Source: Flavobacterium sp. (lineage in GTDB: Bacteria > Bacteroidota > Bacteroidia > Flavobacteriales > Flavobacteriaceae). From it: DNA of 14,942 nucleotides. Below, piece by piece: positions 8,096-14,887 of this stretch. The position numbers and the translations under genes are program-made. Position 1 is the first letter of the stretch, and every line of letters starts with the position of its first letter. The DNA is taken from positions 1-14,942 of the forward strand of contig JAGORP010000047.1 in assembly GCA_018062725.1 (NCBI GenBank). The letters are read 5' to 3'. The notes beneath the pieces were generated by a model, which did no database searches, was not told the origin of the DNA, and saw only the letters and a list, made by a program, of their open reading frames with translations.

Positions 8096-8386
8096 ATGAG
8101 CGAAATAAAAGGAATAGTTGATTCTCTTGAAGTTAAGTTTCAAATGCTTTTCAAAAAAATGGAAAGTTTACAACTAGCAAACAATGAGTTGAACATGAAA
8201 CTGAAATATTCTGAAGCGATTATTCAGAATCAAAAAAAAGAGATAACCCAATTAAAATCTGATTTCGACTCGATAAAAATAACCAATTCATTACTTGGTA
8301 GTGACGAATATAAGAGAGATACAAAACTCAAAATAAATTCATTAATTAAAGAAATAGATTATTGTATTGCCCAACTTTCTGATTAG
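8096..8386 (+). CDS. Small coiled-coil protein upstream of zapA (ZapB-like, function unassigned)
   Basis: This 96-residue, highly charged, cysteine-poor protein is predicted from its heptad pattern to be mostly coiled coil between about 5 and 65, with leucine or isoleucine spaced at 3-4 residues (for example LFKKMESLQLANNELNMKL). It has no signal peptide or membrane segment. It starts behind a good promoter and ends 8 bp before zapA, so the two are surely co-transcribed. In proteobacteria ZapB is a small coiled-coil partner of ZapA at the FtsZ ring, and this gene resembles it in size, composition and position. Sequence resemblance to ZapB proper is not evident, so a division role is inference from context. 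ATG at 8096 is the only sensible start. Confidence 0.75.
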   Translation: MSEIKGIVDSLEVKFQMLFKKMESLQLANNELNMKLKYSEAIIQNQKKEITQLKSDFDSIKITNSLLGSDEYKRDTKLKINSLIKEIDYCIAQLSD

Positions 8387-8394
8387 AAAGCATA

Positions 8395-8691
8395 ATGAGT
8401 GAAAAACTGAAAATTAAAATATCAATTGCTGATCGTGTTTACCCATTAACAGTAGACCCGAGCCAAGAAGAAGGACTTAGAAGTGCTTCGAAAAAAATTG
8501 ATGCAATGATCAAGCAATTTGAACAAAGTTATGCCGTGCGTGATAAGCAAGATGTATTAGCCATGTGTGCTTTACAATTTTCCGCACAAGTCGAGCAAAA
8601 ACAAATTGACAAAGCCACTGTAGAAGAAGAAACTTTGTTAAAATTGGAAAAAATGAATGAAATTTTAAGTGAATATCTCAACGAAAAATAA
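8395..8691 (+). CDS. zapA: Cell division protein ZapA
   Basis: This 98-residue protein has the ZapA layout: an N-terminal beta region (KLKIKISIADRVYPLTVDPSQEEGLRSASKKID), then a long helix with the conserved LAMCALQFSAQVEQ segment and a C-terminal coiled coil. ZapA is a cytoplasmic, dimer-to-tetramer-forming protein that cross-links FtsZ filaments and stabilises the Z ring. Length and motif order fit the family. It follows the coiled-coil gene by 8 bp and is followed by the 6S-type RNA and rny, an order comparable with the zapA-ssrS linkage in enterobacteria. Confidence 0.9.
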   Translation: MSEKLKIKISIADRVYPLTVDPSQEEGLRSASKKIDAMIKQFEQSYAVRDKQDVLAMCALQFSAQVEQKQIDKATVEEETLLKLEKMNEILSEYLNEK

Positions 8692-8720
8692 AAAAACGTT
8701 CTTTACATACACTAAAAATA

Positions 8721-8880
8721 CTACCTACATTAGTACTTATTTGATAAACTCAACACTAACATTTTAAAATGGGTAAATCGTCAATACTATAGCAAGCCTT
8801 TAAGTAGGAAGCTTGAACATTGAGTTAACCCAAAACTTGTCTAATCGAGTTTATACATTTCTTCTAATGTAGGTTTTTTT
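8721..8880 (+). ncRNA. ssrS: 6S RNA (6S-Flavo type)
   Basis: The 212-bp gap between zapA and rny folds into a long rod. An 11-bp closing stem pairs 8723-8733 (ACCTACATTAG) with 8864-8874 (CTAATGTAGGT). It is followed inward by an internal loop, an 8-bp stem 8744-8751/8847-8854 (ATAAACTC/GAGTTTAT), a large central bubble, TGGGT/ACCCA (8770-8774/8828-8832), TCAAT/ATTGA (8781-8785/8819-8823) and a CAAGC/GCTTG hairpin (8793-8797/8811-8815). A T-run at 8874-8880 follows the closing stem and could end transcription. A long hairpin with a central bubble is the hallmark of 6S RNA, which mimics an open promoter and sequesters RNA polymerase holoenzyme in stationary phase. The position next to zapA also fits. 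Ends are approximate, and no clear promoter is seen just upstream, so processing from the zapA transcript is possible. Confidence 0.82.
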
Positions 8881-8903
8881 ATATATAAACATTAAAACAA
8901 ACT

Positions 8904-10466
8904 ATGGACATTTTACTAATCATTATTGCCGCAATAGCTGGTATAGCAGGAGGTTTCGGGATAGCAAAGTACCTAGAAAAGAACAACGTTTCTAATCTGG
9001 TAAAAAACGCTAAAAAAGAAGCGACTTCTATTCTAAAAGACGCCAACCAAGAAGCCGAAAACATTAAAAAAGATAAAATCCTTCAAGCGAAAGAAAAATT
9101 TATCGAACTTAAAGCAGAACATGAACAAGTGATCTTGTCTCGTGACCGTAAAGTAGCTGAAATTGAAAAAAGAGTACGCGACAAGGAGTCTCAAGTCTCA
9201 AATGAATTAGCCAAAGCTAAAAAAATAAACGATGATTTTGAGGCTAAAACCGCTGAATACGCTACAAAAATCGAGAATTTAGAGAAAAAAACGATCGAAG
9301 TAGAAAAAATGCACAAAAGTCAAGTAGAACAACTAGAGGTAATTTCTGGTCTGTCTGCCGACGACGCAAAAGAGCAATTGATAGAAAGTTTAAAAGCGGA
9401 AGCTAAAACCAACGCTATGGCGCATATTCAAGACACTATTGAAGAAGCCAAACTTACAGCACAACAAGAAGCTAAGAAAATCATCATCAATACCATACAA
9501 CGTGTAGGTACTGAAGAAGCAGTAGAAAACTGTGTTTCTGTATTTAACATCGAATCGGATGATGTAAAAGGACGAATTATTGGTCGTGAAGGACGTAACA
9601 TTCGTGCCATTGAAGCAGCAACTGGCGTAGAAATCATTGTTGACGATACTCCAGAAGCAATTATCCTTTCTTGTTTCGATCCCGTTCGTCGTGAAATCGC
9701 TCGTTTATCGCTACATAAATTAGTAACAGACGGACGTATTCACCCGGCACGTATTGAAGAAGTGGTAGCCAAAACCACGAAACAGATTGAAGAAGAAATC
9801 ATCGAAGTAGGAAAACGTACGGTTATCGACTTAGGAATTCACGGTTTACACCCTGAACTGATTAAAGTAGTAGGTCGTATGAAATACCGTTCTTCTTACG
9901 GACAAAACTTACTGCAACACTCTAGAGAAGTAGCTAAACTTTGTGGTATCATGGCTGCCGAATTAGGATTGAATGTAAAACTAGCCAAAAGAGCTGGTTT
10001 ATTACACGATATTGGTAAAGTTCCAGATACTGAAAGTGATTTACCGCACGCTTTATTAGGAATGCAATGGGCAGAAAAATACGGCGAAAAAGAAGAAGTA
10101 TGCAACGCTATTGGAGCGCACCACGACGAAATAGAAATGAAATCATTGATTTCTCCAATTATTCAGGTGTGTGATGCTATTTCGGGTGCTAGACCAGGCG
10201 CTAGACGTCAAGTATTGGATTCTTACATTCAACGTTTAAAAGACCTTGAAGAAATCGCTTACGGATTTGGTGGTGTAAAAAGTGCTTACGCTATTCAAGC
10301 AGGACGTGAACTTCGTGTGATTGTAGAAAGCGAAAAAGTATCTGATGATATGGCTTCTAAATTATCGTTCGATATTTCTCATAAAATACAAACCGAAATG
10401 ACATATCCAGGTCAAGTAAAAATCACGGTAATTAGAGAAACTAGAGCTGTAAATATTGCAAAATAA
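8904..10466 (+). CDS. rny: Ribonuclease Y
   Basis: This 520-residue protein shows every part of RNase Y. It has an N-terminal membrane anchor ([21 protein letters not shown]), then a long lysine/glutamate-rich coiled coil (about 25-150). The KH RNA-binding domain has [12 protein letters not shown] at 223-234, and the HD metal-dependent phosphohydrolase domain has LLHDIGK with H368 and D369. The C-terminal region ends [16 protein letters not shown]. RNase Y is a membrane-bound endoribonuclease that begins decay of many mRNAs. Length is normal (about 520) and all key residues are present. The ATG at 8904 follows the 6S RNA T-run by 23 bp. A strong hairpin terminator follows the gene. It could be expressed by read-through from zapA or from a promoter I could not identify. 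Confidence 0.97.
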   Translation: MDILLIIIAAIAGIAGGFGIAKYLEKNNVSNLVKNAKKEATSILKDANQEAENIKKDKILQAKEKFIELKAEHEQVILSRDRKVAEIEKRVRDKESQVSNELAKAKKINDDFEAKTAEYATKIENLEKKTIEVEKMHKSQVEQLEVISGLSADDAKEQLIESLKAEAKTNAMAHIQDTIEEAKLTAQQEAKKIIINTIQRVGTEEAVENCVSVFNIESDDVKGRIIGREGRNIRAIEAATGVEIIVDDTPEAIILSCFDPVRREIARLSLHKLVTDGRIHPARIEEVVAKTTKQIEEEIIEVGKRTVIDLGIHGLHPELIKVVGRMKYRSSYGQNLLQHSREVAKLCGIMAAELGLNVKLAKRAGLLHDIGKVPDTESDLPHALLGMQWAEKYGEKEEVCNAIGAHHDEIEMKSLISPIIQVCDAISGARPGARRQVLDSYIQRLKDLEEIAYGFGGVKSAYAIQAGRELRVIVESEKVSDDMASKLSFDISHKIQTEMTYPGQVKITVIRETRAVNIAK

Positions 10467-10486
10467 CAGACTTTAACTATACACAT

Positions 10487-10519
10487 AAAAAGCTGTCTCT
10501 TAGGAGACAGCTTTTTTTT
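10487..10519 (+). terminator. Intrinsic terminator after rny
   Basis: The inverted repeat AGCTGTCTC (10491-10499) / GAGACAGCT (10504-10512) forms a 9-bp stem with a TTAG loop. It is flanked by AAAA on the left and eight T on the right; A-T pairing can extend the stem. It lies 20 bp past the rny stop. The A-run on the left gives it some capacity on the other strand too. Confidence 0.92.
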
Positions 10520-10856
10520 ACCCAAATATTCAGTTAACAGAAATCATACAAGAATGACAATTATACATCTTTGACCTACATCTTTATATAAACTGGTTTT
10601 AAAAAATAGTTAGTTAACATCCAATTGAGAGTAAAAACACTAATTGGGTAATTGTAACACATCAGATTAAACCAATAAAAAAGCACCTCAATTATATGAA
10701 ATATCCAATATGATATCAACATTTTTCATGCTATAGAAATTAAAAAAACATTTAGACTGTCTTATTTTTAGAAAACACATTTTTTATTAATTTTAACTAT
10801 CCTAAAACTTAATCAAGAATTAAAATTATTATTTCGTATTCACAAATTACCAAAAC
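10520..10856. other. Gene-free AT-rich intergenic stretch
   Basis: About 340 bp between two strong terminators holds no open frame of useful length and no convincing promoter. The only structure I see is an inverted repeat, CCAATT at 10621-10626 with AATTGG at 10642-10647 (15-bp loop), without a following T-run. It could be a hairpin in an unknown RNA or chance in AT-rich DNA. Confidence 0.6.
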
Positions 10857-10886
10857 AAAAAAAGCTACGCAAATAGCGTAGCTTTT
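10857..10886 (-). terminator. Intrinsic terminator of the DUF5648-type gene, probably bidirectional
   Basis: GCTACGC (10864-10870) and GCGTAGC (10876-10882) form a 7-bp stem around AAATA, extended by four A-T pairs. Read on the minus strand the hairpin is followed by a run of T (the A-run at 10857-10863). It lies about 25 bp past the stop of the minus-strand gene at 10912. The T-run on the right also allows plus-strand termination. Confidence 0.85.
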
Positions 10887-10911
10887 AACATCTTAAAAAA
10901 TTTTAATTAAA

Positions 10912-11391
10912 TTATGATACCGCTAAAAAAAACGCAACACCTTCATATACATAACCATATTTTCCAGAACCTAATTCATTGTAATTATTAGTATAAAAAT
11001 GTTCTTTCCTTGTTGAAGAATAATATCTATGAATTGACTTAATTGCATAAGGAGAGGGAATTTGTCCTAAATAACCCATAATTCCTTGGTAAGTATACCC
11101 GTTTAAAATTAGAAAATTTCTTTCAGCAATATTTTTTGTCATAATTCTATCTCCAGTAGATAAATTTATCAATACAAATATTGGATCTACATTATCACCT
11201 CCCCCTGGAATTGTACCAAGAACCCCTTCATAAACTGGATATTGAGAATACTCAACACCAGAGCTATTAGTAGTATAAAAATGCTTTCCCGATACTGGAT
11301 TAAACAATCTGTGAAAAGTTGTCTGTGAAAAAACAGAATTTGACGCTAATAATAGAATTAACGCAATAGATAATTTTTTAAAAAGTTTCAT
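10912..11391 (-). CDS. Small exported protein made of DUF5648-type repeats
   Basis: This 159-residue protein has a signal peptide (MKLFKKLSIALILLLASNSVFSQ). The mature part is three imperfect repeats of about 35-40 residues. Repeat one is FHRLFNPVSGKHFYTTN to YEGVLGTI (about 26-61). Repeat two is more diverged, IFVLINLSTGDRIMTKN to YQGIMGYL (71-108). Repeat three is IHRYYSSTRKEHFYTNN to YEGVAFFL (120-156). The pattern [FY]-x-x-x-x-G-x-H-F-Y-T-x-[ND] ending Y-E-G-V matches the DUF5648 repeat, found in secreted hydrolases and surface proteins, often as an accessory module. Here it stands alone with no catalytic domain. The gene has its own terminator, and an imperfect -7 box (CAAAGGAA on the plus strand, 11414-11421) lies upstream. 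The function is unknown; binding to a surface or polymer is a guess. Confidence 0.75.
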   Translation of the reverse strand: MKLFKKLSIALILLLASNSVFSQTTFHRLFNPVSGKHFYTTNSSGVEYSQYPVYEGVLGTIPGGGDNVDPIFVLINLSTGDRIMTKNIAERNFLILNGYTYQGIMGYLGQIPSPYAIKSIHRYYSSTRKEHFYTNNYNELGSGKYGYVYEGVAFFLAVS

Positions 11392-11460
11392 TATTATTGT
11401 ATTTAATTTCCTACAAAGGAAAAGAAAAAAAATGAAAAAACTAATTATTTTACAATTTTC

Positions 11461-12483
11461 CTATTGGCAATTTTTATCCAAATATTTTCTTACTCGTGTA
11501 GAAGAAATTTGATCCCCAGAACAGTCTGGAGCTCCTCTTTCATCTTGGGGTGTCGACAAATCATCAACTGCAGCTCCACTATATTGGTAATAGAAATAAT
11601 TTGTAACTCCGTCTTTAAACACTGAATACTTAAGTTCAGCCTTCGTCAATTTACCATCACCATCATCATCAATATCCATATAGTTGGGCCTACCATCTCC
11701 ATCAGTATCATCATCACCATACTTACCATTTCCATTAACATCTTCATCAATAGTATCAATACCATCAAAGTCAGTATCAACATGATGTATTCTTTTCAAA
11801 GAAAACGTAAATATAAGTGGCGAATAGGCCGGAATTGTCCCCTGACTAGAAGCATAATACGCCAATCCTGAAGGCAAAAACATTACTCCTGCACCAAAAT
11901 CATTATAGGTAATTACATTAGTTGCAGGATCAACAGTTTGCGTTCCAGGCTTAAACATTTGTAAAATTGATCCCCAACCTTCAACAAAGTTTGGCAAAGA
12001 ATTCCAATAAGGCAGATGAGTTCTAGAGTCAAAAGTTTGATTTTTTTCAAAACTTTCATCTTCCTTATAATTTGCTTTTTTATTCAACAATAATCCACGA
12101 TAGTTCACCAATACAGAATCTACAAAAATAGGATTTTGTTGTTCAATACCATCACCAGAACCTTCTCTTAATTCTACATAATACACTTTATAATTCACCC
12201 CATTACTTTTAACCATTTTGAATTTAAGTTTTGAAGCATGTTCTACACGAATAGATTTTGAAGGATCTATTGGTGCAACTAGTTTTTCAAAAGTAACATT
12301 TTCAATATTCGCAGGGTCAACATTCATCTGGTACTCATCCAAGAATTTTTCAATAGAAACACTTTCTCTTTGATATTGAATATCTAAGGGCATAATAAAT
12401 GTATCAGCTGCTTGATCCTCCTTAACACAAGAGAACACAACCAATCCAATAATTACTAATAATAAAGCTTTAATAAATCGCAT
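11461..12483 (-). CDS. FKBP-type peptidyl-prolyl isomerase lipoprotein with calcium-binding aspartate-rich tail
   Basis: This 340-residue protein starts MRFIKALLLVIIGLVVFSC, a lipoprotein signal with cysteine 19. An FKBP domain covers about 97-232: VLVNYRGLLLN, FDSR (151-154), the NFVEGWGSILQMFKPG segment (165-180) and FLPSGLAYY with a final PLIFTFSLKRI strand. FKBPs catalyse cis-trans isomerisation of proline bonds, here probably in the periplasm or on the cell surface. Residues 236-284 are thrombospondin-3/EF-hand-like repeats (DTDFDGID, DTDGDGRPNYMD, DIDDDGDGKLT), which bind calcium in relatives. The last 50 residues contain two cysteines (DCSGD and NCQ) that could form a disulfide. Several Bacteroidota have lipoprotein FKBPs, including the gliding protein GldI, but this protein is longer and I do not assign that name. 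The family is secure; the client proteins are unknown. Confidence 0.85.
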   Translation of the reverse strand: MRFIKALLLVIIGLVVFSCVKEDQAADTFIMPLDIQYQRESVSIEKFLDEYQMNVDPANIENVTFEKLVAPIDPSKSIRVEHASKLKFKMVKSNGVNYKVYYVELREGSGDGIEQQNPIFVDSVLVNYRGLLLNKKANYKEDESFEKNQTFDSRTHLPYWNSLPNFVEGWGSILQMFKPGTQTVDPATNVITYNDFGAGVMFLPSGLAYYASSQGTIPAYSPLIFTFSLKRIHHVDTDFDGIDTIDEDVNGNGKYGDDDTDGDGRPNYMDIDDDGDGKLTKAELKYSVFKDGVTNYFYYQYSGAAVDDLSTPQDERGAPDCSGDQISSTRVRKYLDKNCQ

Positions 12484-12523
12484 TTTAATATAAATTTTAA
12501 GTGCGCAAGATACAATTTTGATT

Positions 12524-12531
12524 TATTTTTG
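12524..12531 (+). promoter_or_regulatory. Putative -7 box for the S4-domain gene
   Basis: TATTTTTG matches TAnnTTTG perfectly and would start transcription near 12538, about 24 nt before the ATG at 12562. No TTG is found at the right distance upstream, so it may be weak or chance in AT-rich DNA. Confidence 0.4.
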
Positions 12532-12561
12532 TTTCAATTTTAACTTAGTTTTTTAATTTCT

Positions 12562-12951
12562 ATGCGAATAGACAAATTCCTTTGGTGTGTACGTTATTAC
12601 AAAACCCGAAACATGGTTACCGAAGCCTGTAAAAAAAATCACGTTACGGTAAACGGAAATGTAGCCAAACCCTCTAAAGAAGTGTTTCCCGGCGATAAAG
12701 TAACCTTTCGAAAAGATCAAATTACACACATCATTACCGTACTTGATGTTCCCGCCAATCGTGTAGGCGCCAAGTTAGTTGATGTCTATCGAAAAGATGA
12801 AACTCCAGCCGAATCGTTTGCCCATTTAGAAATGCTTAAATTAGCAAAAGAACACTACCGAAAAACAGGCGTTGGAAGACCAACCAAAAAAGACCGACGT
12901 GATTTAGATGATTTTGAAACCGATTTTGATACACCAGATGAAACTGAATAG
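12562..12951 (+). CDS. S4-domain RNA-binding protein (Hsp15/HslR family)
   Basis: This 129-residue protein opens with an S4 RNA-binding domain: MRIDKFLWCVRYYKTRNMV, then ACKKNHVTVNGNVAKPSKEV and FPGDKVTF. It has the basic C-terminal extension typical of the Hsp15 family (KEHYRKTGVGRPTKKDRRDLDDF). Hsp15 binds stalled 50S ribosomal subunits that carry peptidyl-tRNA and helps recycle them after heat shock. Length fits the family (about 130). It is divergent from the FKBP gene, with a 78-bp gap, and overlaps the methyltransferase gene by 14 bp, so these two are probably translationally coupled. The family call is firm; the exact ribosome-rescue role is inferred from homologues. Confidence 0.88.
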   Translation: MRIDKFLWCVRYYKTRNMVTEACKKNHVTVNGNVAKPSKEVFPGDKVTFRKDQITHIITVLDVPANRVGAKLVDVYRKDETPAESFAHLEMLKLAKEHYRKTGVGRPTKKDRRDLDDFETDFDTPDETE

Positions 12952-13519
12952 CGACTATTGGCAAAACAGATACCAAACCAATGAAATTGGATGGGACACT
13001 GGAAAAATTACAACTCCTTTAAAAAAATATTTCGACCAAATTGAAAACAAATCGATCCGAATTTTGATTCCGGGTTGTGGAAATTCTTACGAATTTGAAT
13101 ATTTGCTAAATAATGGATTTACGAATGTTTTTGTGTTAGATTATGCCGAAGCACCGTTAGAAAACATCAAAAAAAGAATTCCCAATTGCAATGACAACCA
13201 ATTAATTCATGCTGATTTTTTTGAACACCAAGCCGAATATGATTTAATCGTAGAACAAACCTTTTTTTGCGCCTTAAATCCTGAATTGAGAGCAAAATAT
13301 GTCGAAAAAATGCATTCGTTGCTTTCTAAAAATGGAAAATTGGTTGGTTTGCTATTTCAATTCCCATTAACCGAAGACGGACCACCATTTGGAGGCTCCA
13401 AAGAAGCGTATTTAAAACTATTTTCAGACACTTTTGAGATTAAAACACTAGAAACTGCATATAACTCTATAAAACCGCGTCAAGAAAACGAACTGTTTTT
13501 TATCTTTACTAAAAAATAA
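12938..13519 (+). CDS. TPMT/thiol-methyltransferase-family SAM-dependent methyltransferase
   Basis: I place the start at the ATG at 12938, giving 193 residues beginning MKLNSDYWQNRYQTNEIGWD. The open frame reaches back to 12908, but its extra residues (MILKPILIHQ) lie deep within the S4 gene. Counting from this start, WDTGKITTPL (19-28) and the SAM-binding loop ILIPGCGNSYEFEYL (42-56) match the TPMT family. So do the acidic LDYAEAPLE segment (67-75), FFEH and YDLIVEQTFFCALNPELRAKY (101-121), and the QFPLTEDGPPFGGS loop. Members transfer a methyl group from S-adenosylmethionine to sulfur or halide acceptors such as thiopurines, thiols or tellurite. It is cytoplasmic. The 14-bp overlap with the S4 gene suggests translational coupling. 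The natural substrate is not shown. Confidence 0.87.
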   Translation: MKLNSDYWQNRYQTNEIGWDTGKITTPLKKYFDQIENKSIRILIPGCGNSYEFEYLLNNGFTNVFVLDYAEAPLENIKKRIPNCNDNQLIHADFFEHQAEYDLIVEQTFFCALNPELRAKYVEKMHSLLSKNGKLVGLLFQFPLTEDGPPFGGSKEAYLKLFSDTFEIKTLETAYNSIKPRQENELFFIFTKK

Positions 13520-13528
13520 CTACACACC

Positions 13529-14026
13529 ATGAATCATAACATCATCTTAAATCATCAAGAAATAGAATTTAAAGTAAAACGAATAGCCTATCAAATTTAC
13601 GAAACGTTTATCGATGAAAAAGAAATTATCATTGCCGGAATTAATGGAAACGGCAGCGTTTTTGCCGAAAAAATAGCGTCTGTTTTACAAAGTATTTCTC
13701 CTTTGAAAGTGATATTATGCGAGGTGATTATTGACAAAAAAAATCCGAAAAAACCAATTAGCACATCTATAAGTTCAGAAATCTATCAAAACAAAGGATT
13801 AATTTTGGTGGATGACGTATTAAATTCGGGGACAACATTGATTTATGGCGTAAAACATTTTTTGGAGGTGCCCTTAAAAAAATTCAAAACAGCCGTATTA
13901 GTCGACAGAAATCATAAAAAATATCCAATTAAAGCCGATTTTAAAGGTATTTCGCTATCGACGTCACTATTAGAACACGTCCAAGTAGTTTTTGAGAACA
14001 ACAACGACTATGCCTATTTAGAATAA
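13529..14026 (+). CDS. Phosphoribosyltransferase-fold protein, PyrR-like
   Basis: This 165-residue cytoplasmic protein has the type I PRTase signature LILVDDVLNSGTT at 91-103, the PRPP-binding loop with two aspartates. The upstream strand is IIIAGINGNGSVFAEKIA (33-50). The C-terminal segment LVDRNHKKYPIKADFKGISLSTS-x-x-EHVQV resembles PyrR (uracil phosphoribosyltransferase and pyrimidine regulator). PyrR proteins are about 180 residues, so this is slightly short. No pyr genes are nearby, so a regulatory role is unproven; it may be a uracil or purine salvage enzyme. It starts 9 bp after the methyltransferase gene, probably in the same transcript. Its 3' end overlaps the convergent aroK gene by 9 bp. 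Confidence 0.75.
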   Translation: MNHNIILNHQEIEFKVKRIAYQIYETFIDEKEIIIAGINGNGSVFAEKIASVLQSISPLKVILCEVIIDKKNPKKPISTSISSEIYQNKGLILVDDVLNSGTTLIYGVKHFLEVPLKKFKTAVLVDRNHKKYPIKADFKGISLSTSLLEHVQVVFENNNDYAYLE

Positions 14027-14536
14027 CAGGTTTTTAATTTCTGCTACTACATCTGAAGGTGATTTGTCATCTACTGAAATCACGTATTTACATTGGTTGT
14101 AATAAAAACTACGATCAAACAAATGCTTGGCTATAAATTCCTGCAATTCATTTTCTGCTAAGTCTTTAATCAGTGGACGTTTCTTTTTGTTTATGGAAAG
14201 TCTGCCGACTAAAGTTGACACACTCGCCTTAAAATAAATCGAAATAACATCCTCATGCTGCAAGATTAAATGATTATTTGCATAACAAGGTGTGCCTCCT
14301 CCTAAACTCAAGACAAAAGATTCTTCTTTATGAATTTGTTTCACAAAAAGTTCATGTTCTATTTTTCTAAAATAGATTTCACCTTTTTCAGAAAATATTT
14401 CGGAAACGGTTTTTCCGACCTCTTTTTCAATCAAAAAATCCAAATCAAAAAAAGGCAATTGGACATTTTTGGCCAATAATTTACCAATTTCCGTTTTACC
14501 GGACCCCATATAACCAACTAAAACTATTTTCTTCAT
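14018..14536 (-). CDS. aroK: Shikimate kinase
   Basis: This 172-residue protein is the usual length for AroK. Walker A GYMGSGKT is at 8-15. The shikimate-binding DLD has D33; FRKIE carries R57 and E60; GGG is at 79-81; KKKRPL carries R120 near the lid; and DRSFYY carries R142. All substrate and ATP contacts are present. The enzyme phosphorylates shikimate at the 3-hydroxyl in the cytoplasm, the fifth step of chorismate synthesis for aromatic amino acids. It is convergent with the PyrR-like gene with a 9-bp 3' overlap. A possible -7 box for it (CAAATTTA on the plus strand) is at 14588-14595. Confidence 0.96.
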   Translation of the reverse strand: MKKIVLVGYMGSGKTEIGKLLAKNVQLPFFDLDFLIEKEVGKTVSEIFSEKGEIYFRKIEHELFVKQIHKEESFVLSLGGGTPCYANNHLILQHEDVISIYFKASVSTLVGRLSINKKKRPLIKDLAENELQEFIAKHLFDRSFYYNQCKYVISVDDKSPSDVVAEIKNLLF

Positions 14537-14587
14537 TCTCCTAAAAGCCTATAAACAAACACATTGAAAGTATTATGCAAAAAAAGA

Positions 14588-14595
14588 CAAATTTA
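14588..14595 (-). promoter_or_regulatory. Putative -7 box for aroK
   Basis: CAAATTTA on the plus strand is TAAATTTG on the minus strand, a perfect TAnnTTTG, about 50 bp ahead of the aroK start. I find no TTG at the proper upstream distance, so support is limited. Confidence 0.35.
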
Positions 14596-14608
14596 TCATT
14601 AATTTAGT

Positions 14609-14639
14609 TTGAAATGTTAAAAATAAGGTATTATATTTG
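14609..14639 (+). promoter_or_regulatory. Bacteroidota-type promoter of the tRNA-Lys genes
   Basis: TTG at 14609-14611 and TATATTTG at 14632-14639 (a perfect TAnnTTTG) are separated by exactly 20 bp. Transcription would start near 14646, about 18 nt before the first tRNA. The strong match fits a highly expressed tRNA unit. Confidence 0.8.
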
Positions 14640-14663
14640 CACCCGCAATAAGGAAATGATTTA

Positions 14664-14736
14664 GACTTGGTAGCTCAGTTGGTAGAGCACATCACTTTTA
14701 ATGATGGGGTCCTGGGTTCGAGCCCCAGCCAGGTCA
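14664..14736 (+). tRNA. tRNA-Lys (anticodon UUU), copy 1
   Basis: This 73-nt cloverleaf has acceptor stem GACTTGG/CCAGGTC (one U-G pair), D-arm AGCTCAGTTGGTAGAGC, anticodon arm CATCA-CTTTTAA-TGATG giving anticodon TTT, and T-arm with GGTTCGAGCC. The discriminator is A and CCA is not encoded. Confidence 0.97.
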
Positions 14737-14771
14737 CAAAATAAGACCTAAAATTTATTTCCTTACTGTAC

Positions 14772-14844
14772 GACTTGGTAGCTCAGTTGGTAGAGCACAT
14801 CACTTTTAATGATGGGGTCCTGGGTTCGAGCCCCAGCCAGGTCA
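14772..14844 (+). tRNA. tRNA-Lys (anticodon UUU), copy 2
   Basis: It is identical to the first tRNA-Lys over all 73 nt and lies 35 bp after it. The same cloverleaf and TTT anticodon apply and CCA is not encoded. It shares the upstream promoter and is followed by a hairpin terminator. Confidence 0.97.
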
Positions 14845-14852
14845 CAAAAAGA

Positions 14853-14880
14853 GTCATTCGAGAGGTCGAGTGACTTTTTT
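14853..14880 (+). terminator. Intrinsic terminator after the tRNA-Lys pair
   Basis: GTCATTCGA (14853-14861) pairs with TCGAGTGAC (14866-14874) in a 9-bp stem (one G-U) around GAGG, followed by six T. It lies 8 bp past the second tRNA-Lys and separates it from the tRNA-Leu. Confidence 0.88.
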
Positions 14881-14887
14881 CATTTAA

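Noticed and set aside
9428..10105. Two 69-codon minus-strand frames inside rny
   Set aside because: They are antisense to the conserved KH and HD domains; their openness is explained by rny codon use.
11407..11422. Palindrome TTTCCT/AGGAAA between the FKBP and DUF5648-type genes
   Set aside because: It has a short stem with no T-run on the minus strand and overlaps a possible -7 box, so it is not a convincing terminator or operator.
12908..12937. Upstream start for the methyltransferase
   Set aside because: The added residues are unlike the family's N-terminus and would deepen the overlap with the S4 gene; the ATG at 12938 gives the usual length.
14664..14844. tRNA-Lys pair as a mobile-element attachment duplication
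   Set aside because: Both copies are complete tRNAs with a shared promoter and terminator, only 35 bp apart, with no integrase; tandem duplication explains them.
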